64,000 nt of DNA. It comes from Spirochaetaceae bacterium (GTDB lineage Bacteria > Spirochaetota > Spirochaetia > Treponematales > Treponemataceae). The stretch lies in the NCBI GenBank assembly GCA_017622135.1, contig JAGARR010000020.1:28417-92416 (forward strand), read 5' to 3'. The notes under the pieces were generated by a model, which did no database searches, was not told where the DNA came from, and saw only the letters and a list, made by a program, of their open reading frames with translations. Of this stretch, positions 58,025-64,000 are shown one piece after another. A program made the position numbers and the translations under genes. Within the stretch, counting starts at the first letter, position 1, and every line of letters begins with the position of its first letter.

Positions 58025-58435
58025 ATGAACATCTTGTTGCAAATCGGCATTGTCCTGGGCATCTGTCTTGCGGGGGAATGTATTTCCGCCGTGCTGCCCT
58101 TTATCCTGCCAGGAAACATCATCAGTATGCTGCTGATTTTCATCCTGCTGCTGGTGCGCATCCTGAAGATTGACCACATCCGGCAAAAGGCCCAGTTCCT
58201 GCGGCAAAACATGGCCTTCTTTCTGGTACCCTCCAGCGTCAGCATCATCCAGAACCTCGGACTGCTGAAGGAAATCCTGATTCCCCTGCTGGTCATCAGC
58301 ATGGTGTCCACCATCCTGGCCTTTCTCACCACTTCCTGGGCCGTCAGCCTCACCCTGCGACTAACCGGGAAAGGCAAGGCTGCCACCACTGCCGAAACCT
58401 CCACCACTGATTCAACAGGAGCCTCCCATGAGTGA
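58025..58435 (+). CDS. lrgA: CidA/LrgA-family holin-like protein
   Basis: The 136-residue protein has four predicted membrane helices and the LrgA pattern LAGECISAVLPFILPGNIISM (seen as E..S..L.....PG..I.M), plus FFLVPSSVSIIQNLG. These proteins act as holin/antiholin-like pores or as pyruvate-acetate channels with LrgB. The C-terminus is an unusual Thr/Ala-rich tail (TAETSTTDSTG). The stop overlaps the lrgB start by eight bases. The promoter suggests a leaderless message. Confidence 0.9.
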   Translation: MNILLQIGIVLGICLAGECISAVLPFILPGNIISMLLIFILLLVRILKIDHIRQKAQFLRQNMAFFLVPSSVSIIQNLGLLKEILIPLLVISMVSTILAFLTTSWAVSLTLRLTGKGKAATTAETSTTDSTGASHE

Positions 58436-59135
58436 AACCATGACCTCACTGTACCAGACCTTCATCAACTCCCCCTTCTTTGGACTGAGCCTTTCCATCT
58501 TCACCTTCCAGCTGGGACTGGCACTCAACCGCAGGTGGAGGCATCCCTTGACCCATCCCCTGCTGGTGTCCATCATCCTCTGCTGCCTCTTTTTGGGGCT
58601 CACTGGCATTCCCTACGAGGCCTACTACAAGGGTGGCTCCATCATTGCGGCCTTTCTGGGCCCTGCAACGGCCGTGCTGGCAGTTTCCATGTACGAGCAG
58701 CTGGAAACCCTGAAGAAGAACATCCTGCCCATTGTGGTGGGAACCCTGGTGGGCTCCGTCACGGCCATCGGCAGCATCATAGTCATGGGCAGATTGTTCA
58801 ACCTTGACTACCAGCTGATTCTCTCCCTGATTCCCAAGTCCGTCACCACTCCCATTGGGTTGAGTTTGTCGGAGGCCTTGGGCGGCATCCAGTCCATCAC
58901 CGTGGCAGCCATCATCATCACCGGCAACTTTGGAGCCCTCATCTGCCCCACCCTCATCAAGCTCTTCCGGGTGAAAAATCCTGTGGCGGCGGGACTTGCC
59001 ATTGGAACCTGTAGCCACGTCACGGGAACCACCAAGGCCATAGAATTGGGTGAGGTGGAGGGAGCCATCAGCGGACTGGCCATTGGCTGTGCCGGTATTG
59101 CCACCGTGCTGTGGTGCGCCGTTCTTCCCCTGTAG
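58428..59135 (+). CDS. lrgB: LrgB/CidB-family membrane protein
   Basis: The 235-residue protein is the partner of LrgA, with six to eight membrane helices and the family motifs LGPATAVLAVSMY, PKSVTTPIGLSLSE and GTCSHVTGTTKAIELGE. The two genes overlap by eight bases. The pair is linked to murein hydrolase control and pyruvate transport in Firmicutes; the role in spirochaetes is not known. The start has no strong ribosome site beyond GGAG seven bases upstream (inside lrgA). Confidence 0.93.
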   Translation: MSETMTSLYQTFINSPFFGLSLSIFTFQLGLALNRRWRHPLTHPLLVSIILCCLFLGLTGIPYEAYYKGGSIIAAFLGPATAVLAVSMYEQLETLKKNILPIVVGTLVGSVTAIGSIIVMGRLFNLDYQLILSLIPKSVTTPIGLSLSEALGGIQSITVAAIIITGNFGALICPTLIKLFRVKNPVAAGLAIGTCSHVTGTTKAIELGEVEGAISGLAIGCAGIATVLWCAVLPL

Positions 59136-59146
59136 CGGAGAAATCC

Positions 59147-60286
59147 ATGCACGCCGAAACTCACGGACAGGCAGCCGCATTGCAGGAAAACGAGGCGTAC
59201 CTGCAGGAGCAGCTGATTACCTACATCGGGAACAAGCGGGCCCTGCTGGACTTCATTGGACAGGGGGTGCGGCAGGTGCAGCGGGCTCTGGGGAAGGAGC
59301 GGCTTTCCATCTTTGACTGCTTTTCTGGCTCCGGGGTGGTGGCCCGCTATTTCCGCCAGTTTGCGGAAAGAATGTGGGTCAACGACCTGGAGCTTTATTC
59401 CGCTGTCATCAACCGCTGCTACCAGGCCAACAGGGCGGAGGCTGACACCGCAGAATTGCAGCAGCTTTACAAGAGCCTCACCGCCCAGCTGGGGGAGGAC
59501 AAGCTGGAGGCAGGCTACATTACCCGCCACTACGCCCCTGCCGACGACACTGCCATCCAGCCGGGGGAACGGTGCTTCTACACCACCCGCAACGCCCGCT
59601 ACCTGGACACCGCCCGCCGCCTCATCTGCCAGCAGGTGCCGCCCCACCTCCAGGACTTCTTCCTGGCACCCCTGCTTTCCCAGGCCTCCATCCATGCCAA
59701 TACAGCCGGTGTCTTCAAGGGCTTCTACAAGAACAGGGAGGGAGTGGGGCAGTTCGGCGGAACTGGACGGGACGCACTCCAGCGGATTGCCGCCCCCATC
59801 ACCCTGCCCTATCCCGTGTTCAGCACTTTTTCCTGCCCGGTGGAGGTGATGCAAAAGGAAGCCCAGACGGCGGTGGAGCAGCTCCCCCCGGTGGATGTGG
59901 CCTACCTGGACCCGCCCTACAACCAGCATCCCTACGGCTCCAACTACTTCATGCTGAACCTCCTTGCCTCCGGGCGGGAGCCTGCTGCGGAGGAGTTGAG
60001 CCAGGTGTCCGGCATTCCCAAAAACTGGAATCGTTCCCACTACAACAAGGCCCGCCACATCAAGACGGTGCTAGAGCGGCTCATTGCCACCCTTCCCGCT
60101 CGCTTCCTCCTGATTTCCTACAGCTCAGAGGGCTTCATCAAGACGGAGGAAATGGAGCGGATTCTTAACGGCTATGGCACGGTACAAAGACTGGAGGCTG
60201 CCTACAACACCTTCCGTGGCTCCCGGAATCTGGCCAACCGCAGCCTCCACGTCACGGAATTCCTTTACATAGTAGACAAGGGATAG
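59147..60286 (+). CDS. D12-class DNA adenine methyltransferase
   Basis: The 379-residue protein has the order of a D12/Dam-type N6-adenine methylase: LITYIGNKRALLDFI (motif X), FDCFSGSGVVARYF (motif I, SAM), and YLDPPYNQHPYGSNYF (motif IV, DPPY). A long middle part (about 110-240) holds the target-recognition region. The start at 59147 has GGAG six bases upstream and follows lrgB by 11 bases. No restriction endonuclease gene is adjacent, so it may be an orphan epigenetic methylase; the target site cannot be read from sequence. Confidence 0.88.
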   Translation: MHAETHGQAAALQENEAYLQEQLITYIGNKRALLDFIGQGVRQVQRALGKERLSIFDCFSGSGVVARYFRQFAERMWVNDLELYSAVINRCYQANRAEADTAELQQLYKSLTAQLGEDKLEAGYITRHYAPADDTAIQPGERCFYTTRNARYLDTARRLICQQVPPHLQDFFLAPLLSQASIHANTAGVFKGFYKNREGVGQFGGTGRDALQRIAAPITLPYPVFSTFSCPVEVMQKEAQTAVEQLPPVDVAYLDPPYNQHPYGSNYFMLNLLASGREPAAEELSQVSGIPKNWNRSHYNKARHIKTVLERLIATLPARFLLISYSSEGFIKTEEMERILNGYGTVQRLEAAYNTFRGSRNLANRSLHVTEFLYIVDKG

Positions 60287-60297
60287 GAGGGACAGAC

Positions 60298-61137
60298 ATG
60301 AAGCGAATCATCATCATCACTGGAGCAAGTTCTGGAATTGGGCAGGAATTTGCCCGGCAAATCATGGATTTTCGGCAGGCACAGGAGCTGTGGCTGGTGG
60401 CACGGCGGGAGGAGCGACTGAAGGAAGTGGCCACTGCACTGACCCACAGCTGGAAGCAGATGGACGCTGAGCGCACCCCTTCCTGTCCCGCCGTCCGAAT
60501 CATTCCCCAGGACATTGCCGGCCGGGGAGGATACCAGCTTTTTTCCCAGCTCCTTGCAGAAGAGGCCCAGTGGGGGGAGTTCGTCATCGATACCCTCATC
60601 AACAATGCGGGCTTTGGCACCTACGGTCCCTTTGCACAAACCCCGGTGGAACGGGAGCTTGCGCTGGTGGAGCTGAACGTCACCTCCCTCACAGGAGTCT
60701 GCGGGGCGGCCCTGCCCTACCTGGACAGGGGCAGCAGCATCATCAATGTGGCAAGCCTTGCCGCCTACATTCCCCTGGGCAACTTTGCCGTCTATGCCGC
60801 CTCCAAGTCCTACGTCAGGAGCTTTTCCCTGGCACTGGCGGCAGAGTTGAAGGACCGAGGCATCCACGTCATGGCCCTTTGCCCCGGCTCCGTGGCCACG
60901 GAATTCGCCACGGTGGCATCAAATGGAGCCAGAAAGGAGGTGCTCCATGGCAAGCCCGTGGACAAGGTGGTGCGCCACGCCCTTGTCTGTCAGAAAAAGG
61001 GACGGCACGTGGCACTGTGGGCCTTCAAGTGGAAGTTCAATGCCTTCATGAGCTTTCTGGTGAACCACTACCGCTTTGCCCGCCACAGCTACCTGCACCA
61101 CAAGCGGCCCTACCAGCCAAGCGGAAGCGGGGATTAG
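60298..61137 (+). CDS. SDR-family oxidoreductase
   Basis: The 279-residue protein is a classic short-chain dehydrogenase: IIIITGASSGIGQEF (cofactor), NNAGFGTYG, and the catalytic Ser and Tyr-Lys pair in NVASLAAYIPLGNFAVYAAS with K following. Substrate is unknown. It lies 11 bases after the methylase gene with AGGAGGG upstream, so it is probably co-transcribed. The C-terminal 40 residues (ALWAFKWKFNAFMSFLVNHY) are hydrophobic and aromatic and may attach to the membrane. Confidence 0.88.
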   Translation: MKRIIIITGASSGIGQEFARQIMDFRQAQELWLVARREERLKEVATALTHSWKQMDAERTPSCPAVRIIPQDIAGRGGYQLFSQLLAEEAQWGEFVIDTLINNAGFGTYGPFAQTPVERELALVELNVTSLTGVCGAALPYLDRGSSIINVASLAAYIPLGNFAVYAASKSYVRSFSLALAAELKDRGIHVMALCPGSVATEFATVASNGARKEVLHGKPVDKVVRHALVCQKKGRHVALWAFKWKFNAFMSFLVNHYRFARHSYLHHKRPYQPSGSGD

Positions 61138-61217
61138 TGCCTAGGGCTGAGGAGTGAGGAGGAGCTGGCAACCGATGACGGCTCTTAGTTTTCAATTTTC
61201 AGTTTTCAGTTTCCCGC

Positions 61218-61246
61218 AAAAAAAGGGCTCACCCAAAGGCAAGCCC
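61218..61246 (-). terminator. Rho-independent terminator after the DUF4469-type remnant
   Basis: On the minus strand GGGCT (61246-61242) pairs with AGCCC (61229-61225), and a seven-base T run follows (61224-61218). It closes the transcript of the broken gene. The 61138-61217 bases hold only short TTTTCAGTTTTCAG-like direct repeats. Confidence 0.65.
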
Positions 61247-61327
61247 CCTGTAGTCACTCCCCAAAACCGGGGACTCCATCTGTTCCATTGATGGCGGGAG
61301 CGACCACACGCTGCTGTGACGCACTCC

Positions 61328-61419
61328 CGCATCATGCTCCCGCTCCGGCCGGGATTATGCTCCCGGACACCCCGGGATTATGCTCCCGCTCCGGCCGGGA
61401 CTATGCTCCCGCTCCGGCC
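61328..61419 (-). repeat. Four tandem 23-bp units at the 3' end of the broken gene
   Basis: Four units of 23 bases (61328, 61351, 61374 and 61397) share GGGATTATGCTCCCGCTCC as core; the second has GGACACCCC at the end and the first differs in its first three bases. The last unit contains the stop codon and final Gly-Ala codons of the DUF4469-type gene, so the array grew from copies of the gene's 3' end. Confidence 0.85.
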
Positions 61420-61726
61420 ACGGTGAGCTCCTTGCTGAACCGCCCCACCTTCAGGCTTTTGCCGGGCTTGCCGGAGGAGTCCAGCTTGGTGCGCACCTCC
61501 ACGTGGTAGGTTCCTGCCGCCACCGTGGCGGGAATCATCACCATGAGGCGGGCGGGCTTGTTCTCTGCCACCACGTCGCAGCGTCTGCCTTGGTGAGGGT
61601 GCTTCCCCGCTTGAGCATCAGCTCCACAATCTCCTCCCCGCTGTAGGAGCGGGCGTCCACCGTCTGGGCCATGTAGTCGTCCGGCTCAGGGGTGAGCAGG
61701 TTTTCCCACAGTGCATACTTCAGCAT
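61401..61726 (-). pseudogene. Internally deleted HU-like/DUF4469 gene
   Basis: The N-terminal 50 residues (MLKYALWENLLT to RGSTLTKADA) match the start of the HU-like DNA-binding/DUF4469 family. In another frame the sequence resumes with DVVAENKPARLMVMIPAT and AAGTYHVEVRTKLD and ends KVGRFSKELTVAGAGA, the end of the same family. The central ~150 residues are missing and the junction near 61574-61580 shifts the frame. The remaining gene makes only a 62-residue product. A ribosome site (AAGGAGG) is still present. The family is abundant in gut Bacteroidota and treponemes. Confidence 0.78.
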
Positions 61727-61737
61727 GATGTTCCTCC

Positions 61738-62637
61738 TTATTTTCTGATCAGGTGCTTACCGTACCACTGGCCAGCAGAGTCTTTCAAGTTCGTTGCATT
61801 GTCTTTGGCATTGCTTACAACGATGGATTTGGGCAACTCAGCCTCATCATAGGGATTCTTCATGTGCCAGCCATCTGTCTTCTTGAAGATGACCTGGTTC
61901 AGGTTGGAGCAGTCATAGAAGGCATCCAGCCCGATGGTTTTGACACTGACGGGGATGGTGACCTTGTCCAGGTTGATGCAGTAAGCGAAGGTACTAGCCT
62001 CGATAGTGGTGACACCTTCAGGGATGGTGACCTTGTCCAGGTTGATGCAGTAAGCGAAGGTACTAGCCTCGATAGTGGTGACACCTTCAGGGATGGTGAC
62101 CTCGATCAGGCTCTGGCAGTTCTGGAAGGCAGAATACCCGATGGTGGTGACACCTTCAGGGATGGTGATCTCGGCCAGGCTCCGGCAGTCAAAGAAGGCA
62201 GAATCCCCGATGGTTTTGACACTGGCGGGGATGGTGACCTTGGTCAGGCTGAAGCAGTGCTGGAAGGCATACTTGCCGATTTCCGTGACGCTGGACGGGA
62301 GCTTCACGCTCTTCAGGGTGAAGCAGTCAATGAAAGTACCGGCGGCAATGTAGGTGAGCCCGGTGGCTTGGGACAGGTCCAAGTCCACTAGCACACCGTC
62401 TGGGAGGTCACGCAGCAGCTTCGCTATGTCTACAAGGCCGCCTTTGGTCAGGTAGCTGGGGGCGGTGATGGTACCCTCTGTCTTGCCTTCCAGCTCCTTC
62501 TTCTGCTCCTGCAGCCAGTCCGCCTCCGAGGGTGGCTCCGGCACCGAGTCGTTCTTGCAGCTGGTCAGTGCCAGCAGGCCGGTGACTGCCAGCAGAACCA
62601 CTCCTGCCAGCATAAACTTCTTGCTTTGTTTCTTCAT
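61738..62637 (-). CDS. BspA/TpLRR-type leucine-rich-repeat lipoprotein
   Basis: The 299-residue protein has a signal peptide with the lipobox ALTSC (Cys near residue 27) and seven LRR_5 units of 23 residues with the core VTIPEGVTTIGxxAFxxCxxL. Such repeats form a solenoid that in treponemes mediates binding to host matrix and to other bacteria. Two adjacent units are exactly the same at DNA level. The C-terminal 60 residues are outside the repeats. Its 5' end is shared with the next lipoprotein gene. It has AAGGAG before the ATG and follows no clear promoter. Confidence 0.9.
   Translation of the reverse strand: MKKQSKKFMLAGVVLLAVTGLLALTSCKNDSVPEPPSEADWLQEQKKELEGKTEGTITAPSYLTKGGLVDIAKLLRDLPDGVLVDLDLSQATGLTYIAAGTFIDCFTLKSVKLPSSVTEIGKYAFQHCFSLTKVTIPASVKTIGDSAFFDCRSLAEITIPEGVTTIGYSAFQNCQSLIEVTIPEGVTTIEASTFAYCINLDKVTIPEGVTTIEASTFAYCINLDKVTIPVSVKTIGLDAFYDCSNLNQVIFKKTDGWHMKNPYDEAELPKSIVVSNAKDNATNLKDSAGQWYGKHLIRK
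61952..62089 (-). repeat. Exact 69-bp tandem duplication in the LRR gene
   Basis: Positions 61952-62020 and 62021-62089 are identical over 69 bases, encoding 23 residues, exactly one leucine-rich unit. The neighbouring units differ at many third positions, so this duplication is recent. Confidence 0.95.
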
Positions 62638-62649
62638 AAAAAACTCCTT
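62604..62649 (-). repeat. Shared 46-bp 5' cassette, copy 1
   Basis: These 46 bases, covering the ribosome site, start codon and first 11-12 codons (MKKQSKKFMLA) of the LRR gene, are identical to 63686-63731 before the next lipoprotein gene. Beyond them the two genes differ. Confidence 0.93.
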
Positions 62650-62747
62650 AGTGAAACTTTATCTTTTCCCCCACACAAGTATTCCTCCTTCTCTGGAATG
62701 TTGCCCTTGGCGTGGGGTGTTCGGTTAATCAGCGATGCCTTTTCAGT

Positions 62748-63719
62748 TTATTGCCCCGTCAATTCCTTGACTTTGGCATTTCCAAACTCCATCATCTCCT
62801 GGGCAAAGTCCTTCTGCTCTGCGGTGTCAAAATCGAGCTTTTCTTCAACGAGGAAATCCTTTGCTGTGTCATATAGCTCATCGAACAAAGCGGTAACTTC
62901 TTCTTGTGTGCCAAAAGTATCCGTAGAAGAAGAAGTACCACCACTGTGATTCGGATTTTCGCGGTATTCGTAGGCTTTTCCCTCACCAGTTTGTACATTC
63001 ATCTTTGCAACAACATAGTCCTCCATACCATTTGCCACCAAGGTAGCAAAGCTAAAGGTGTCTTTCTCCAGTGCAGTCTGAACTGAGGCAAAGTTTTCAG
63101 CATCTGCGGTAAAATCCCACCACACCGCCTCATTTGTTTTATAATTCAATTCTATGAAGGCACGCTGGTTGTCATCACGAGGTGGTATACAAATTGTACG
63201 GGAGGGCTTCATTAATTCGTAGTCATAGAAAAAATAGAGTCTTGTCTCTTGGGAACCACCTATGGCATCCCCACTATTGACTATCCTTGACATGACTCCA
63301 TCCTCCACCATTTCCATGCGAATTGCCACTTCCATCTTTCCACTTTCCGGCTTTTCTGGGTCAACAAAAGAATCTTTATAGGTAGAACCAAAATCAAACA
63401 TACCGGCTTCTACCAAGTATTCTGACAAGTACACATTTAATGCGGAAGCTTCAAGCACAAACTCTTTTACATATGGAAGTTCGATTTTATAATTTGGTGC
63501 ATATGTTGCCGAAAAGAGCTTGCTAGATTGGGGGGCTGGAGCAGGGCCCATCATCTTCTCCATAGCCACCACCGACTCTTGGACAATACGTTTGGCATCA
63601 ACCCCTTGTTCCTGTGCTCCGCTTGAATTGCTTACATTCCCACAGCTTGTAAGCACCACAACTGCCAGTGCCAGCAGGACAAGAGCTGCCAGCATAAACT
63701 TCTTGCTTTGTTTCTTCAT
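62748..63719 (-). CDS. Hypothetical lipoprotein
   Basis: The 323-residue protein has a signal peptide ending in VVLTSC (Cys near residue 26) and no recognised domain. The mature part has a Ser/Gly/Gln/Ala-rich spacer, then mixed segments, a Ser/Thr/Gly-rich linker near residue 268-275, and an acidic, helical C-terminus (TALFDELYDTAKDFLVEEK). It should sit in the inner or outer membrane. The start shares its 46-bp 5' cassette with the LRR gene, so the two may belong to a family that exchanges secretion signals. No operon partner besides the LRR gene is visible. Confidence 0.75.
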   Translation of the reverse strand: MKKQSKKFMLAALVLLALAVVVLTSCGNVSNSSGAQEQGVDAKRIVQESVVAMEKMMGPAPAPQSSKLFSATYAPNYKIELPYVKEFVLEASALNVYLSEYLVEAGMFDFGSTYKDSFVDPEKPESGKMEVAIRMEMVEDGVMSRIVNSGDAIGGSQETRLYFFYDYELMKPSRTICIPPRDDNQRAFIELNYKTNEAVWWDFTADAENFASVQTALEKDTFSFATLVANGMEDYVVAKMNVQTGEGKAYEYRENPNHSGGTSSSTDTFGTQEEVTALFDELYDTAKDFLVEEKLDFDTAEQKDFAQEMMEFGNAKVKELTGQ

Positions 63720-63731
63720 AAAAAACTCCTT
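63686..63731 (-). repeat. Shared 46-bp 5' cassette, copy 2
   Basis: This is the second copy of the ribosome-site and signal-peptide cassette, identical in 46 of 46 positions to 62604-62649, here leading the hypothetical lipoprotein gene. Confidence 0.93.
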
Positions 63732-63797
63732 TTACGAATTTTATTTCCACCCAGCACGCTGCCGGGATGATGACTGGGAAAAAATGATTTAAACGCA

Positions 63798-63834
63798 GCG
63801 AGGCCGCAGACGGAAATTCCGCCTGCGGCCTCGC
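63798..63834. terminator. GC-rich hairpin near the window end
   Basis: GCGAGGCCGCAG (63798-63809) pairs with CTGCGGCCTCGC (63823-63834). On the minus strand TCATTTTTTCCC follows some ten bases later, so it could end a transcript arriving from beyond the window. The rest of 63732-63876 shows nothing. Confidence 0.55.
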
Positions 63835-63876
63835 TTGTATGAGAAAGGGTATTTGTTCTGTAAATACTATTATGGC

Positions 63877-64000
63877 GTGACCAGTGACCAGTGACCAGTG
63901 ACCAGTGACCAGTGACCAGTGACCAGTGACCAGTGACCAGTGACCAGTGACCAGTGACCAGTGACCAGTGACCAGTGACCAGTGACCAGTGACCAGTGAC
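63877..64000. repeat. Heptamer tandem repeat GTGACCA, running off the window
   Basis: The unit GTGACCA repeats without change about 17.7 times from 63877 to the edge. Seven is not a multiple of three. No coding pattern is seen around it. The total length is unknown because the window ends within it. Confidence 0.97.

Noticed and set aside
61288..61646. Plus-strand open frames over the DUF4469-type remnant
   Set aside because: They are the complement of the recognisable minus-strand head and tail and of the 23-bp array, without ribosome sites.

Overview
The window looks like a chromosome segment from a spirochaete, most likely a Treponema-type gut or oral anaerobe. The grounds are a LolA-type carrier (so a double membrane), many lipoproteins with treponemal-looking lipoboxes, a TpLRR/BspA-type leucine-rich-repeat lipoprotein, a FliL-like protein, a chemoreceptor, Rpn-type PD-(D/E)XK genes, and a remnant of the HU-like/DUF4469 family. 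This is inferred from gene content; no rRNA marker is present. Most of the window is GC-rich with G/C-ending codons. The exceptions are AT-rich islands at about 12.8-22.7 kb, 52.3-53.0 kb and 56.6-57.4 kb, which look acquired.

Layout. 1-3.3 kb: an oligopeptide ABC transporter (oppB-oppC-oppD, minus strand, oppD cut by the window edge). 3.5-6.3 kb: a peroxide-stress pair, perR-katG, behind a PER-box-like operator. 6.5-11.5 kb: a large InlB-repeat/GLUG lipoprotein, a polar amino-acid binding protein and a DUF4143 ATPase. 11.8-13.7 kb: decayed Rpn nuclease genes, one carrying two copies of a ~102-bp palindromic repeat. 13.8-24.0 kb: a surface-glycan operon on the minus strand. It is led by a LoaP/NusG-type antiterminator, then a structured leader, an 8 x 23-bp tandem array, a flippase, a MenD-like ThDP enzyme, an SDR, a pyruvyltransferase, a polymerase and two glycosyltransferases. 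24.0-25.6 kb: a Gfo/Idh/MocA-RNase HI fusion.

25.7-43.4 kb (plus strand): groEL, a chemoreceptor, a housekeeping run (lolA, rodZ-like, rimO, UvrD/PcrA helicase, hflX), a FliL-like gene, an ECF sigma/anti-sigma unit, an Ig-like lipoprotein, a CoA-binding protein, and an XRE-PIN toxin-antitoxin pair with an unusual two-domain antitoxin. 43.4-46.5 kb: two SGNH esterases (minus). 46.7-47.5 kb: a thioesterase and a DUF1622 protein. 47.5-51.7 kb: pstS-pstC-pstA-pstB-phoU (minus), whose PstS has its two halves in swapped order. 51.9-56.5 kb: an XRE regulator, a DUF697-like protein, a PHP phosphatase, metY and gdhA. 56.7-61.1 kb: a HigBA-type module, an orphan vsr, lrgAB, a D12-class DNA adenine methylase and an SDR. 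61.3-64.0 kb: an internally deleted DUF4469-type gene, two lipoprotein genes sharing the same 5' cassette, and a heptamer tandem repeat running off the end.

Main themes: (i) a glycan cassette whose processive antitermination, leader and repeat array are host-like while the body of the cassette is AT-rich, with an apparent recombination breakpoint inside the flippase gene; (ii) repeat-driven decay and duplication (palindromic elements in Rpn genes, tandem 23-, 69- and 7-bp repeats); (iii) several genes whose -10 box sits only 6-7 bases before ATG, suggesting leaderless mRNAs; (iv) unusual domain arrangements (oxidoreductase-RNase HI, XRE-DUF104-like antitoxin, permuted PstS). No tRNA, rRNA, CRISPR array, transposase gene or prophage was recognised.
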